Source: a virus | Reading direction: 5' to 3' (one strand) | Length of the DNA stretch: 64,000 nt | IMG/VR virus record: IMGVR_UViG_3300020437_000004 | Span: 1 to 64,000 of that record | Part shown: one piece after another, positions 40,472-48,961 of the stretch | How positions within the stretch are numbered: position 1 is the first letter of the stretch | How the letters are laid out: each line of letters opens with the position of its first letter | Notes under the pieces: generated by a model | Seen by the model: only the letters and a program-made list of their open reading frames with translations | Databases searched by the model: none | Told to the model about the DNA's origin: nothing | Position numbers and translations under genes: made by a program

Positions 40472-43400
40472 TATCGTCTAAGAATACCAGGTGTCAATGG
40501 TTGAGTGACTTTCTTGTAGGTCTGACCACCGCCACCTCCACTATTTATTGCGATAGGCATGGATATAGGTAGACATACAGGAGTGTCAGTCTGCTCAAGT
40601 GCTTCCTCTGCCTTTGCTCCATCTATCATCATTTGACGGTCTGCTTCATTCCTATTTTCTAGTTGTTGATATTTGTCTATTGATGATTGGATTGGGACGT
40701 CTTCTTTCTTAGGTTTTCTCTTGAATCTACTGAATATATTTACAACCTTAGTAATAAGATCCTTAACACTTGATCCTGCTGTAGGCACACTTTCTCCTGT
40801 AGGGACAGCATCAGCAGCAGGTATCGCTGCAGGATTAGCTCCTTGCATCTTAGGCTGAGGTGTCTGACCTCTAAATTCTTGTGTCTGTGGCATATCACCA
40901 TCTGTATCACCCTCTACCTCTGCACCAAGTTGTGCTGCAGCAAACGATCTATGATCACTTGGCGATGCATCTAAGTGAATATGGACTGATCCACTAGGTT
41001 TATTTCCTTGCAATCCAATGACAGACTTAGGTCCTACCATTGATCCTACACTGGTTTTAATACTGTCAAAGTGGTGAAATTGCATCCTGTCCTTACCATG
41101 ATTAGCAATCACCACAGTGTTATGACTGTCACCACCTGCGTATACAACTTTACCAGTAACACCTGCAACAACTGGTGTGCCTCTATCTAATCCTGGTCTA
41201 TTCCAATCTCTTACTGCAACATAGTCTCTAGGCACGATAGGATGACCACCTAGTCTATTGTTGTTATATGAATGACTATCAGATTTATTATGGTGTAGAG
41301 CATAATCACTGAATGGAGTTTGAGGTGTCAGTTTAACATCAGCAACTGCTCCATTGGTTGATAACAAACCACCTTGTGAATATCCCTGTATCTCTTTCTT
41401 CCTTTGGATCTTCTGATCCATTCTCCTATACATCCCAATAGAAGGAGATTCACCCATACCAGTCCTAGAAGATCTCTTCTTCTTGGTGACCATCTTCTTG
41501 ACAAAGCTGCCAATTCCAATGGCAGCACCCATGAGAAGACCACCCACTGCCATTTCTTCTGTATCTTCATCAGTATCCATTGTATCTACAGCTCTCTGTA
41601 GAATACCAATAAGACTATTCTTACCTACACCTATCATCTTGATAGTTGTAGACAAATCACTCTGTGGTTTCTTTCTCTCCTCTGCCATCAAGTCAACCTG
41701 TGGCACAGGAATTGCTTTCACACCACCACTACCACCTGAGCTTGCAGATGCACCACCTCCAAAAATCTGAGATACTACTGACAGTTGAGGACCTAATATC
41801 TTCTTGACGTTAGGTGCAAATATACCAAAAAGTGCAATACCACCAGTAATAGCAGCAACTAGACCCTTACCTAAAACATCTACTGCTAGTGCTAATCCCA
41901 TCAAAGGTGATGGTGTGAGTCTATTCTTAGATGATATCTTAGGTTTAGTATCCTGCTGAGTAGGAGCTGGAGTGAAAGTTGCTCTATCTCTATTCTTATC
42001 AAATTTAGGAGTCTGACTTCTACCTCTAAATTCTCCACCCTGATCAAACTGCTCAAGATCTGGTTTCTTCTCTGATCCTTTTGCATTTGCTACCTGATCT
42101 AATTCTATATCTCTGCCAGGATCCTTACGTCTTATAACATCCCATGCAAATCCTATAGGATTTAAAGTAAATGCGACAATATTCTTAATTAAATTGAAGG
42201 TAAACGACAATACCTTAAAGACTGTCTTAATAGCACCACCTAATACAAAACCTACAAACTTTGTAATAGGTATAATTGCCTTCATTATAGTGCCGACAAT
42301 ATTACCCAATGCTTTAAAGAATGTGCCGAGTAACTCTTTCATTGGCTCAAGCACTGGCATGAGAGGAGCTAGGAATATGTCCTTCATCATTCCAAATGCT
42401 CGTGCAATAGGCTCAAAGATAGGTTGAATAATAGGTCCTATCTTACTACCAATGAATCCACCTAAGAAGTCACCAATAGCAGCACCAATCATAGGTCCGA
42501 AAGGTCCTAAGAATGGTAACAATGCACCACCTGCTGCTGCTCCCGCTACACCACCGATTGCTTTACCTACACCTTCACCTGCTGCTGTGCCTTTTGCCTC
42601 TCCTTCTCTATCTCCACCCATGATGCGACCGATACCACCAACTACGGATGTAGCACCTGCCAACATTGTGGCACCACCGCCAGGTATCCTTCCTTTCAAT
42701 CCTTTGAATGCATTACCCATACGTCTGGTAGCACCCATCTTCATGCCACCGATCTTAGACGTCGGTCTAACTCTATTCTCAAATGCTTTTAATCCGCCAG
42801 GCTGCTTACGAGCTGCCTTACGCATCGTATTATACTCTTCTTTAGTATAAAACTTATTAGTCTTTTTGTCGTAATATCCGTTTTTTACTCTTTCAGTTGC
42901 TTCTTTAGCACCCTGCTCAGTCTTTCTAGCACCTTCAAAGATATTGGTTAGTTTACCTACATCACTAAACAACTTCCATGGCATGAGTAAGTATTGTGCA
43001 CCTCTAAGTGCTGCAAGACCTACCAATAACTGCATTCCTCCCTTAAAGAATCGGAATACCCTATTGATCTTATTCTCTCCTAAATTATCTGTCCGACCAA
43101 ACATATTGGTCAGTCCATTTAAGACATTATTAACACCAAAACTCGTTATCTTATATACAAACTTAACTAGAGATGCTACTACTTTAAATACTTGTTTAAT
43201 TGCTTCTCCATTCTTCGACATCCAGTCGAGACCACCAAACAAGAGAAATGCACTAAAAATTGAGCTGAAGAATCCACCGATCCTATCCAACATCTTCTGG
43301 AAAGGAGTCAATTCCTTCTTTCTATTCTCTTTCTCCTTCGCTATCTCCTTGCCTTTCTCTAGATTCTTAGACATGTCCGCAGACTTGTCTCTCTTTCCTC

Positions 43401-43677
43401 GTAACTTCTCTCTTTTCTTCTGGACTTTTAGGCGTGAAGCGATAAGTTTCTTCTCTTTATCCTTACCTACATCATATTTTCTATCTGTCTTGACTTTGCT
43501 TACAATGTAATCCTTTTGGAATTCAGTAATGATTGCCATCTGCTCGATGGACTTACCGATGCCCTCAGTGGTCTGTCCGAGTCTGTTCACACTCTTCCGA
43601 AGTCCATTCATGTTGGTGCCGACCGTAGTCGTGGACTTGAAAGGTTTAACAGTAACGAATGACCGTATTGCTGACAT
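40471..43677 (-). CDS. tape-measure-like tail protein with M23 peptidase domain, 1068 aa
   Basis: N-terminal coiled-coil-like, Lys/Glu-rich part (about 70-125), hydrophobic and glycine-zipper middle (GTAAGEGVGKAIGGVAGAAA), then near residues 790-910 an M23 (LytM) endopeptidase-like domain: HHNKSDSH with an H-x3-D pattern, PVVAGVTGKVVYAGG, QFHHFDSI, and the HIHLD motif at about residue 899. M23 enzymes cleave peptidoglycan cross-bridges and use zinc. This would place a wall-cutting domain within the tail tube. Its neighbours, gp51-like and gp26, are tail-assembly factors expected beside a tape measure. Confidence 0.72.
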   Translation of the reverse strand: MSAIRSFVTVKPFKSTTTVGTNMNGLRKSVNRLGQTTEGIGKSIEQMAIITEFQKDYIVSKVKTDRKYDVGKDKEKKLIASRLKVQKKREKLRGKRDKSADMSKNLEKGKEIAKEKENRKKELTPFQKMLDRIGGFFSSIFSAFLLFGGLDWMSKNGEAIKQVFKVVASLVKFVYKITSFGVNNVLNGLTNMFGRTDNLGENKINRVFRFFKGGMQLLVGLAALRGAQYLLMPWKLFSDVGKLTNIFEGARKTEQGAKEATERVKNGYYDKKTNKFYTKEEYNTMRKAARKQPGGLKAFENRVRPTSKIGGMKMGATRRMGNAFKGLKGRIPGGGATMLAGATSVVGGIGRIMGGDREGEAKGTAAGEGVGKAIGGVAGAAAGGALLPFLGPFGPMIGAAIGDFLGGFIGSKIGPIIQPIFEPIARAFGMMKDIFLAPLMPVLEPMKELLGTFFKALGNIVGTIMKAIIPITKFVGFVLGGAIKTVFKVLSFTFNLIKNIVAFTLNPIGFAWDVIRRKDPGRDIELDQVANAKGSEKKPDLEQFDQGGEFRGRSQTPKFDKNRDRATFTPAPTQQDTKPKISSKNRLTPSPLMGLALAVDVLGKGLVAAITGGIALFGIFAPNVKKILGPQLSVVSQIFGGGASASSGGSGGVKAIPVPQVDLMAEERKKPQSDLSTTIKMIGVGKNSLIGILQRAVDTMDTDEDTEEMAVGGLLMGAAIGIGSFVKKMVTKKKRSSRTGMGESPSIGMYRRMDQKIQRKKEIQGYSQGGLLSTNGAVADVKLTPQTPFSDYALHHNKSDSHSYNNNRLGGHPIVPRDYVAVRDWNRPGLDRGTPVVAGVTGKVVYAGGDSHNTVVIANHGKDRMQFHHFDSIKTSVGSMVGPKSVIGLQGNKPSGSVHIHLDASPSDHRSFAAAQLGAEVEGDTDGDMPQTQEFRGQTPQPKMQGANPAAIPAADAVPTGESVPTAGSSVKDLITKVVNIFSRFKRKPKKEDVPIQSSIDKYQQLENRNEADRQMMIDGAKAEEALEQTDTPVCLPISMPIAINSGGGGGQTYKKVTQPLTPGILRR

Positions 43678-43868
43678 TAGAGATTAACTCGATTCCTGTT
43701 ATTTTCTGCTGCACGGCGTCTTTCTTCTTCTTGAAGATAGGCTAGTAACAAATTAACATAGACATCTCTCTCCCATGGGATCATATTCTCTAACTCAGTC
43801 AAAGAATACTTGTGATGCTGCATCAAAGCAAAATTAGTCTTGTATAGGTTTTCAAGACTATCATGCAA
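43677..43868 (-). CDS. tail assembly chaperone-like, gp51-like, 63 aa
   Basis: 63 residues with QHHKYSLTELENMIPWERDV, the pattern of small tail chaperones: a first helix, an E-N-M-I-P/W-E-R-D motif, and a charged tail. In T4 the gene after gp26 is gp51, a baseplate-hub assembly catalyst; this matches place and size class. One-base overlap with the giant gene downstream. Correspondence inferred. Confidence 0.6.
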   Translation of the reverse strand: MHDSLENLYKTNFALMQHHKYSLTELENMIPWERDVYVNLLLAYLQEEERRRAAENNRNRVNL

Positions 43869-43873
43869 CAGAC

Positions 43874-44584
43874 TTATGCGAAAAAAGCTGCTAAGCCCTC
43901 AAATACAATGTCATTATCTTTTTTGGTCTTAGGATTCCTCACACTCATGGTATAACTGAGTTTTGGAATAGTTTCAAAGAATTCTTGGATCTTCGCAAAT
44001 TGGTCTGAATTCAGACTCTCTAGGAAGTCAACTGCTTCTTTTTTAGTGAAACTATCATAAACTTCATCACCATCGAATGCTTGACCAATACAACTTGCTG
44101 CAAGTTGGAAAACGTCATCAATGGTTTGCTCACCATCTGTCATATTCTGTTGGACGAAAATGTCGAGTGAAGGATACTTCATTACGACTCCAACATCATC
44201 AGTAAACATGATTTTAGGATTATGATTATCAGGTACTTGTAACTCAACCTTGTCTAAAGGCACTGATACATCCACCTGTGTTTCACCATCATCAGGCATT
44301 GTTACCTTGAATTCACTAACCTCTCCGACCGCTTTTGATCTGATTTTGAGGAAAACATACTCAATTTCAAAAGTCGCGAGTTTTTCAACTTCCTTGTCCA
44401 AGAGAGACGTGCAGTTCTTAATGATAGTTTTAACTGCCTTAACCATCTCCTTTTCATCCTTCGATTCCATGGCGAGATAGAGGAGTTTCTCTTCTTTAAC
44501 AAGGAAAGGACGGTAAGTAAGTTTCTTACCCGTGATCGGGATTTTAAGGTCATGCTCAGGTAGTGCAATTTTGGGTAATGGCAT
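43874..44584 (-). CDS. 26: baseplate hub assembly protein, gp26-like
   Basis: 236 residues, close to T4 gp26 (208). The opening LPLPKIALPEHDLKIPITGK-like stretch and RPFLVKEEKLLYLAMESKDE are typical of the T4 baseplate gp26 family, with KKEAVDFLESLNSDQFAKIQ and FFETIPKLSYT near the C-terminus. Works in assembly of the baseplate hub, probably as a chaperone of the tape-measure region. A CTAAATA element lies 25 bases upstream. Confidence 0.82.
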   Translation of the reverse strand: MPLPKIALPEHDLKIPITGKKLTYRPFLVKEEKLLYLAMESKDEKEMVKAVKTIIKNCTSLLDKEVEKLATFEIEYVFLKIRSKAVGEVSEFKVTMPDDGETQVDVSVPLDKVELQVPDNHNPKIMFTDDVGVVMKYPSLDIFVQQNMTDGEQTIDDVFQLAASCIGQAFDGDEVYDSFTKKEAVDFLESLNSDQFAKIQEFFETIPKLSYTMSVRNPKTKKDNDIVFEGLAAFFA

Positions 44585-44608
44585 AATATACTCAAATACT
44601 ATATGTTT

Positions 44609-44615
44609 TATTTAG
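44609..44615 (-). promoter_or_regulatory. late-promoter-like CTAAATA
   Basis: CTAAATA on the minus strand, 25 bases before the gp26 ATG. Confidence 0.5.
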
Positions 44616-45445
44616 ACCCCAATACCGACGAAGTTTTCGAGACTGGAATCTATGCTAAGTGAATCAAGCACAGAAGAGTTGTCCATTGGAATTTGGACAT
44701 CCTTAAGTGCACCTTTAAACATCTTAGCATTGTTTGGTGTGTCCATACGGTATCTCTCGTAATAGAAAGAGATATCCAATTTAATTAGATCCGTAGGTCC
44801 ATTATTTAGTGTGATTGCAGACATGTCAAATGGAAATGCTCCATACATTGTCCAACAGGCAGATACACCGTTGAAACGCTGCATATAGGTTGCTTTTTGA
44901 CCATTATCTTTAGTCCTAGTCTGCTTTCCAACGTAGTTGGATGCTAATTCCCATTTAATTAGACGAAGTTTACTTGTATATTGATCATACATACCCACTC
45001 TATTCTCTGAGTCGGATGCTGTGTAATTCATCCATCTCTCAAAATACTCTCTATGATACATGTCTTTAGGTAGCAAGAATGATACTTGCATTTCACTAAA
45101 ACTAGTATCAGTGGCAAATCTTCTCATTGCACCAACGTCTCTTACTGTGCCAACAGTAATACGTCTGCCAGGTATACTCACAGTGTCAGCATAGTAATTC
45201 ATCATATCAGCATGCTCACGGTATTTCCTCATCTGCGTCTGGTCTTCGATACCGACGAATCCAAGTACGTTATCAAGGAATTGGTTACCAGTCAAAGACT
45301 GCTCAGCAAAGTCACCGCCAACACTTGTCATAACAGGTGGCGGGTCAATTACCACTTGGAAGAGATTAGATCTTGCAGGCTCTTTATTACCTGTCCCGAT
45401 TAACTCTCTAAAAGTGTTTATTGAATTGGGTTGTTTGTAGCTCAT
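44612..45445 (-). CDS. 54: baseplate tail-tube initiator, gp54-like
   Basis: 277 residues of tail-tube fold: RSNLFQVVIDPPP at the start, YYADTVSIPGRRITVGTVRD, MQVSFLLPKDMYHREYFERW and a C-terminal LIKLDISFYYERYRM strand. In T4, gp54 binds the baseplate and gp48 and starts polymerisation of the gp19 tube. Its partner gp48 is encoded nearby on the other strand. Overlaps the upstream gene by four bases. Confidence 0.8.
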   Translation of the reverse strand: MSYKQPNSINTFRELIGTGNKEPARSNLFQVVIDPPPVMTSVGGDFAEQSLTGNQFLDNVLGFVGIEDQTQMRKYREHADMMNYYADTVSIPGRRITVGTVRDVGAMRRFATDTSFSEMQVSFLLPKDMYHREYFERWMNYTASDSENRVGMYDQYTSKLRLIKWELASNYVGKQTRTKDNGQKATYMQRFNGVSACWTMYGAFPFDMSAITLNNGPTDLIKLDISFYYERYRMDTPNNAKMFKGALKDVQIPMDNSSVLDSLSIDSSLENFVGIGV

Positions 45446-45912
45446 ACTCTGCTCCAGATTACGCTACTAGGCACTGGCACTTTGACTCCCATTCTTGTAA
45501 ATAGAAACTGCTCTAATGGCAGTGGGACATAATCTGTAAATGCCGAAGGTGGCACTATGTATATATTTGATGCACTAGACATAAAGTATTTATGATAGCA
45601 ACGCGAAGGATATGTATTTGCACCTCCTGCCCATGATTTTCCTACTATTTGCCTTGCAGATGGGCGTAAATAGTGGATATTACCACCACTAAACTGTCCT
45701 AAAAAGTTGTCTACATCAGTCACAAGAGTTAGTGGGTGCATGTCATACCAGTCTAATCGTTGTGATTGTGCTACATAGTCATAGAATAGAATATCACCTT
45801 CTCTGATAGGACGCCCTAAAGACTCTAGACCATATCTAACCTGTGAGCGATACCAATCCTTAGATTGACTACGCCCTCCTGCTAGCTCTTTTACGTCTTT
45901 GAATAAACTCAT
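45442..45912 (-). CDS. conserved virion-associated protein, unknown, 156 aa
   Basis: Contains GDILFYDYVAQSQRLDWYDM and the GNIHYLRPSARQIV motif, a pattern I know from a T4-like phage protein of uncertain role encoded near gp4. In T4 the gene next to gp4 is gp2 (DNA end protection), but I cannot support that identity from the sequence. It overlaps gp4 and gp54 by four bases each, so it is made with head and baseplate proteins. Confidence 0.6.
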   Translation of the reverse strand: MSLFKDVKELAGGRSQSKDWYRSQVRYGLESLGRPIREGDILFYDYVAQSQRLDWYDMHPLTLVTDVDNFLGQFSGGNIHYLRPSARQIVGKSWAGGANTYPSRCYHKYFMSSASNIYIVPPSAFTDYVPLPLEQFLFTRMGVKVPVPSSVIWSRV

Positions 45913-46343
45913 ACCTTAAGGTGTTTTTCGGTGAGTATCATAAATTCCATGTTTCTGTCAAGACAGTATTCAGTCGCTGCTTTCCATTTTGCCTGATTAA
46001 TACCGTAGGTCTTGACCTCATTAATAAACTTTTTTGTTTGTCTCTTAGGTCGTTTTGGCACCATACATTGCTTCTCTGGTTTAACCTCAACGATGTATTT
46101 CTTGATTTTATTGTCTTTTGTGCGTGCCTTTACATAGAAATCAGGGAAATATCGGTGCACACGGCGATCCACAGGTGACACATAGGGGATAATAATCTCT
46201 TCACTACCCCATTGGAGCACATTTTCATTCTTATCACACCAGACCATAAACTTTCTTTCCCACAAACTCCTATAAATAATATTTGTAGGATCACCTTTAT
46301 ATTTTTTCGGTTGTGATGGTCTGTATCTTCCCGAATATGCCAT
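45909..46343 (-). CDS. 4: head completion protein, gp4-like
   Basis: 144 residues. DPTNIIYRSLWERKFMVWCD and VHRYFPDFYVKARTK with VEVKPEKQ show the nuclease-like fold (acidic residue, then E-V-K) of gp4 (gp50) head-completion proteins of T4-type phages, which act when DNA-filled heads are finished before tail joining. Its ATG (46341-46343) overlaps the start codon of gp48 on the other strand, so its promoter must lie inside gp48; a TATAAATA is found there at 46546-46553. Confidence 0.85.
   Translation of the reverse strand: MAYSGRYRPSQPKKYKGDPTNIIYRSLWERKFMVWCDKNENVLQWGSEEIIIPYVSPVDRRVHRYFPDFYVKARTKDNKIKKYIVEVKPEKQCMVPKRPKRQTKKFINEVKTYGINQAKWKAATEYCLDRNMEFMILTEKHLKV
46271..46278 (+). promoter_or_regulatory. 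late promoter TATAAATA (plus strand)
   Basis: Exact late promoter sequence on the plus strand within gp4, 63 bases before the gp48 ATG. It is the only late element I see for the plus-strand genes. Confidence 0.65.
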
Positions 46344-47361
46344 GGCAAATAATAGACTATTAGTATTCCCTAGATCAAAACCGTATGGCGGAAGTCGCTC
46401 TGAGACCAGAGGCGACGTAACTTCTGCTGACGCTTATCCTACACAGGTGATTGATTACCTAAAACTTGACATTTATGATAGTCAAGAGAGTAATCCTTAC
46501 AATGAAATAGGTGGTGACTCAAATAATGTCATCGCTAACTCTATATATTTATACCTCCCTTCCAAACTTTCTGAGCAATTCAGTGCTAACTACACCAACC
46601 ATAAACTAGGTCAGGTTGGTAGTAACCTAGTGCAGATGGGTCAAGGTGGTATGGCAGGTGACGGTTTTACAGATAGTATTCAAGAAGCTGCAGATGCTGC
46701 AAAAGCACAACTTGGTTTTAAGATGGCAGGAGATGCTATCAATGCCGTTGTTGCTAAAACTGGTGGATCCAGTAGTTTGTCTGCTAACTCTCTTTCAGCA
46801 TTAACCCAAAAACGTGTCTTCAACCCCTACGAGGAGACTACATTTGAGGGTATGAATTATAGAAGACACAATTTTAACTTCAAACTAGTGCCTAAAAGTG
46901 CGAAAGACGTAGAAATGATCGGTGAGATCATTAAAACTCTTCGTATTGCTATGCTACCTGGCAGTAGTAAACAGAAATGGTTGACTATCCCTGATTTCTT
47001 CAAAATCAGTATAATTAGATATAGTGACGACGGTCAAACAGAAAAAATACAAACACCTGATAAAGAAGGTGGTGTGTTGCAGGATCTATACAGATTCCCA
47101 ACAAAACTAGTGCTAACAGATATGGGAATTGACTATTCACCTGATGGCAACTATGCCAGTCTCAAGTCATTCTTCGGTGAATCGAAAAACTTCTCTGAGT
47201 ATGATTATGGTCCTGTTAGTTATAACTTATCACTTACATTTAGCGAAACTGCTCTTCCAATCAAGAATTTCTACGATAAGAATTTCCAATACGACTCTGA
47301 AGGTGAATGGAATTGGGAAGATTGGGCAGGTGAAGGAGATTCAACTGAAACAAGCTCATGA
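46342..47361 (+). CDS. 48: baseplate tail-tube cap, gp48-like
   Basis: 339 residues, near T4 gp48 (364). ANNRLLVFPRSKPYGG at the start, IYLYLPSKLSEQFSANYTNH, YRRHNFNFKLVPKSAKDVEM and GPVSYNLSLTFSETALPI give the tail-tube-related fold. gp48 and gp54 together cap the baseplate and start the tube. It is on the plus strand, opposite nearly all other genes; the next gene gp53 overlaps its end by four bases. The glycine-rich insert near residue 100-150 is a variable loop. Confidence 0.8.
   Translation: MANNRLLVFPRSKPYGGSRSETRGDVTSADAYPTQVIDYLKLDIYDSQESNPYNEIGGDSNNVIANSIYLYLPSKLSEQFSANYTNHKLGQVGSNLVQMGQGGMAGDGFTDSIQEAADAAKAQLGFKMAGDAINAVVAKTGGSSSLSANSLSALTQKRVFNPYEETTFEGMNYRRHNFNFKLVPKSAKDVEMIGEIIKTLRIAMLPGSSKQKWLTIPDFFKISIIRYSDDGQTEKIQTPDKEGGVLQDLYRFPTKLVLTDMGIDYSPDGNYASLKSFFGESKNFSEYDYGPVSYNLSLTFSETALPIKNFYDKNFQYDSEGEWNWEDWAGEGDSTETSS
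46546..46553 (-). promoter_or_regulatory. late promoter TATAAATA for gp4 operon
   Basis: Exact late promoter on the minus strand inside gp48, about 200 bases before the gp4 ATG. It forms a divergent, overlapping pair with the plus-strand element at 46271. Confidence 0.55.
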
Positions 47362-48407
47362 GTCAATACTTTTCCTACTTACCTAACATCAAGGTCAGAA
47401 AGACTGGTTATCGTCAAGATAGCACGTCTCCCTATGTTAATGCGAAGAATATCTTCCGTAGAGTCAAAATTCGTGATGAGTTGGATGACATCATTTTAGG
47501 ATTTGAGAAATATTACATCAAAAACAGCGAAAGACCAGATCAACTCGCTCAGAAGTTTTACAATGATACTAAGTATGATTGGGTTATTCTACTTTGCAAC
47601 GAAATAACCAATCTATACAATGATTGGCCAATGAATGAATATGAGTTGACTGAGTATATTGTAAGGAAATACAATTTCACAAATCCCACTGATATTGGTA
47701 AAACTAGGCATTGGGTCACTAAAGAGGTCAAAAGAGACGGTAGAGTGTATCTGCAAGAGGACATGGAAGTGCCTCAAAACTTTGAATTTACCCTACCTGG
47801 CGGTGAAGTGATTCCACAGGCAGATCTTGTAAGACCCATTTCTTACTATCAACACGAAATGAGGCAAAATGAGCGAAAACGTCTTATTTACATTTTACGT
47901 CGAGAATACCTAGATGACTTTGTAGAGGAATTCTTCAGTTTGGTGTCTTATTTGCCAAACGACGAATTAGAGGTAGATATCTTTGGAAAGGAAACAAAGA
48001 CTACTTTCCGCACAGTCCAAGAAATCTTCAAACCGACGAAAAAGGAATATACGACCGAAATCGGAAAAACACCAAGTATCACATTCTTGGCACAACAGCA
48101 ACTTACGTCCAGAGTGTATACACCTGGCACAGGGTCTACAGTCAATGGCACGAATGTTGCATCAACATTGTCACCTTTCGATTCAGCAGGAGCGTTTACT
48201 GGGGATGGATCTACAACGACTGATCAAAATACTTACAGTAGTGGTAGTAGCAGTAGTAGTAGCTCGAGCAGTAGCTCTTCTTCTTCTAACTCAAGCTCTT
48301 CATCTTCTTCTTCTTCCTCCTCATCATCTTCTTCCTCCTCAGGATCCTCTGGGTCGTCAGGATCATCAGGATCAAGTGGCGGTGGATACTATGGAGGAGG
48401 TTACTAG
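47358..48407 (+). CDS. 53: baseplate wedge protein, gp53-like, with Ser/Gly-rich tail
   Basis: The first 190 or so residues match gp53 of T4 (196 residues): FRRVKIRDELDDIILGFEKY, then YYIKNSERPDQLAQKFYNDT and YDWVILLCNEITNLYNDWPM, a LysM-like element. gp53 holds baseplate wedges together. The protein then extends to 349 residues: a linker and, from about residue 295, an almost pure serine tract with glycine and a final GGGYYGGGY. The serine codons mix AGY and TCN, so it is maintained at protein level. Starts four bases inside gp48; ends near a strong terminator. Confidence 0.85.
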   Translation: MSQYFSYLPNIKVRKTGYRQDSTSPYVNAKNIFRRVKIRDELDDIILGFEKYYIKNSERPDQLAQKFYNDTKYDWVILLCNEITNLYNDWPMNEYELTEYIVRKYNFTNPTDIGKTRHWVTKEVKRDGRVYLQEDMEVPQNFEFTLPGGEVIPQADLVRPISYYQHEMRQNERKRLIYILRREYLDDFVEEFFSLVSYLPNDELEVDIFGKETKTTFRTVQEIFKPTKKEYTTEIGKTPSITFLAQQQLTSRVYTPGTGSTVNGTNVASTLSPFDSAGAFTGDGSTTTDQNTYSSGSSSSSSSSSSSSSSNSSSSSSSSSSSSSSSSSGSSGSSGSSGSSGGGYYGGGY

Positions 48408-48437
48408 GTATTAATACTTAACGCGACCCCCCAGACC

Positions 48438-48468
48438 AAAAAATACCCCGAATTTTTTTTCGGGGTAT
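48438..48468 (-). terminator. strong terminator between convergent genes
   Basis: A perfect ten-base stem, ATACCCCGAA / TTCGGGGTAT, with six-base loop (48443-48468). Minus-strand transcripts meet a TTTTTT run straight after it; on the plus strand the hairpin alone could also slow or stop polymerase coming from gp53. It separates the plus-strand pair from the minus-strand genes. Confidence 0.85.
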
Positions 48469-48494
48469 CTGTAACTGGAAAGTCGATTTTGGTT

Positions 48495-48740
48495 TCAGTT
48501 AATATAACCGTGCTGTTTTAAATATTGCAACGCATCCTTCAATCCACCCAAAGGTTTACTACCTAGGGCAATCTGAGGGTAGTGAGCATCACCTCCGAAT
48601 TCCATTTGGAATTGTTGCTTTGTAAAGTCTTCATCAAGGAAATATTCTCGAAAGTTACATCCTAGTGCCTTTAAAAGTTGTGCTGCCCTCTCACACTCCT
48701 GACTTTTGTTAGAGTAGATGGTTGCAATATTCATTGTCAT
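48495..48740 (-). CDS. glutaredoxin-like protein with altered active site
   Basis: 81 residues with the thioredoxin-like glutaredoxin fold: start MNIATIYSNKSQECERAAQL, cis-proline strand YPQIALGSK, and LGGLKDALQYL. The usual C-P-Y-C site is S-Q-E-C, so only the second cysteine remains and the normal dithiol reaction is not possible. It may have a monothiol or non-redox role. A regular CPYC glutaredoxin is encoded at 56339, so the two paralogues have diverged. Overlaps the upstream gene by four bases. Confidence 0.75.
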   Translation of the reverse strand: MTMNIATIYSNKSQECERAAQLLKALGCNFREYFLDEDFTKQQFQMEFGGDAHYPQIALGSKPLGGLKDALQYLKQHGYIN

Positions 48741-48961
48741 GGTTTGTGTGCTGCAAACTTGTCATGATTACCGTCGCCTGGCATCTTACCAAAGGCAACG
48801 TATTCGATTGCTTGCTTCGATCCCTCTAGTCTTTTGAGATCGCTTTCGTTTTTCACATACTCTTCGTATGCTTCTTTCAACTCTTCGTTTCTTGCGGAGA
48901 GTTGCATTGTCCTCTTCGTAAAACGTTGGAGGAGTTGCTCATAAGATTCAACTGATTTCAT
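48737..48961 (-). CDS. hypothetical coiled-coil protein, 74 aa
   Basis: Helical, highly charged (RNEELKEAYEEYVKNESDLK), probably coiled coil for the first 55 residues. Coupled to both neighbours by four-base overlaps. No family recognised. Confidence 0.6.
   Translation of the reverse strand: MKSVESYEQLLQRFTKRTMQLSARNEELKEAYEEYVKNESDLKRLEGSKQAIEYVAFGKMPGDGNHDKFAAHKP

Noticed and set aside
39066-43510. Several plus-strand frames of 130-207 codons opposite the tape-measure-like genes
   Set aside because: Their products are compositional echoes of Gly/Ala/Lys-rich codons on the other strand (proline/alanine or phenylalanine/serine-rich); the minus-strand genes are coherent over their full length.
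45442-45912. Naming the 156-residue protein gp2 from its place next to gp4
   Set aside because: Order alone is weak in a rearranged region and I see no gp2 motif.
48236-48380. Serine tract in gp53 as a microsatellite or CRISPR-like repeat
   Set aside because: Codons AGT, AGC, TCT, TCC and TCA are mixed with no regular DNA repeat unit or spacer structure.
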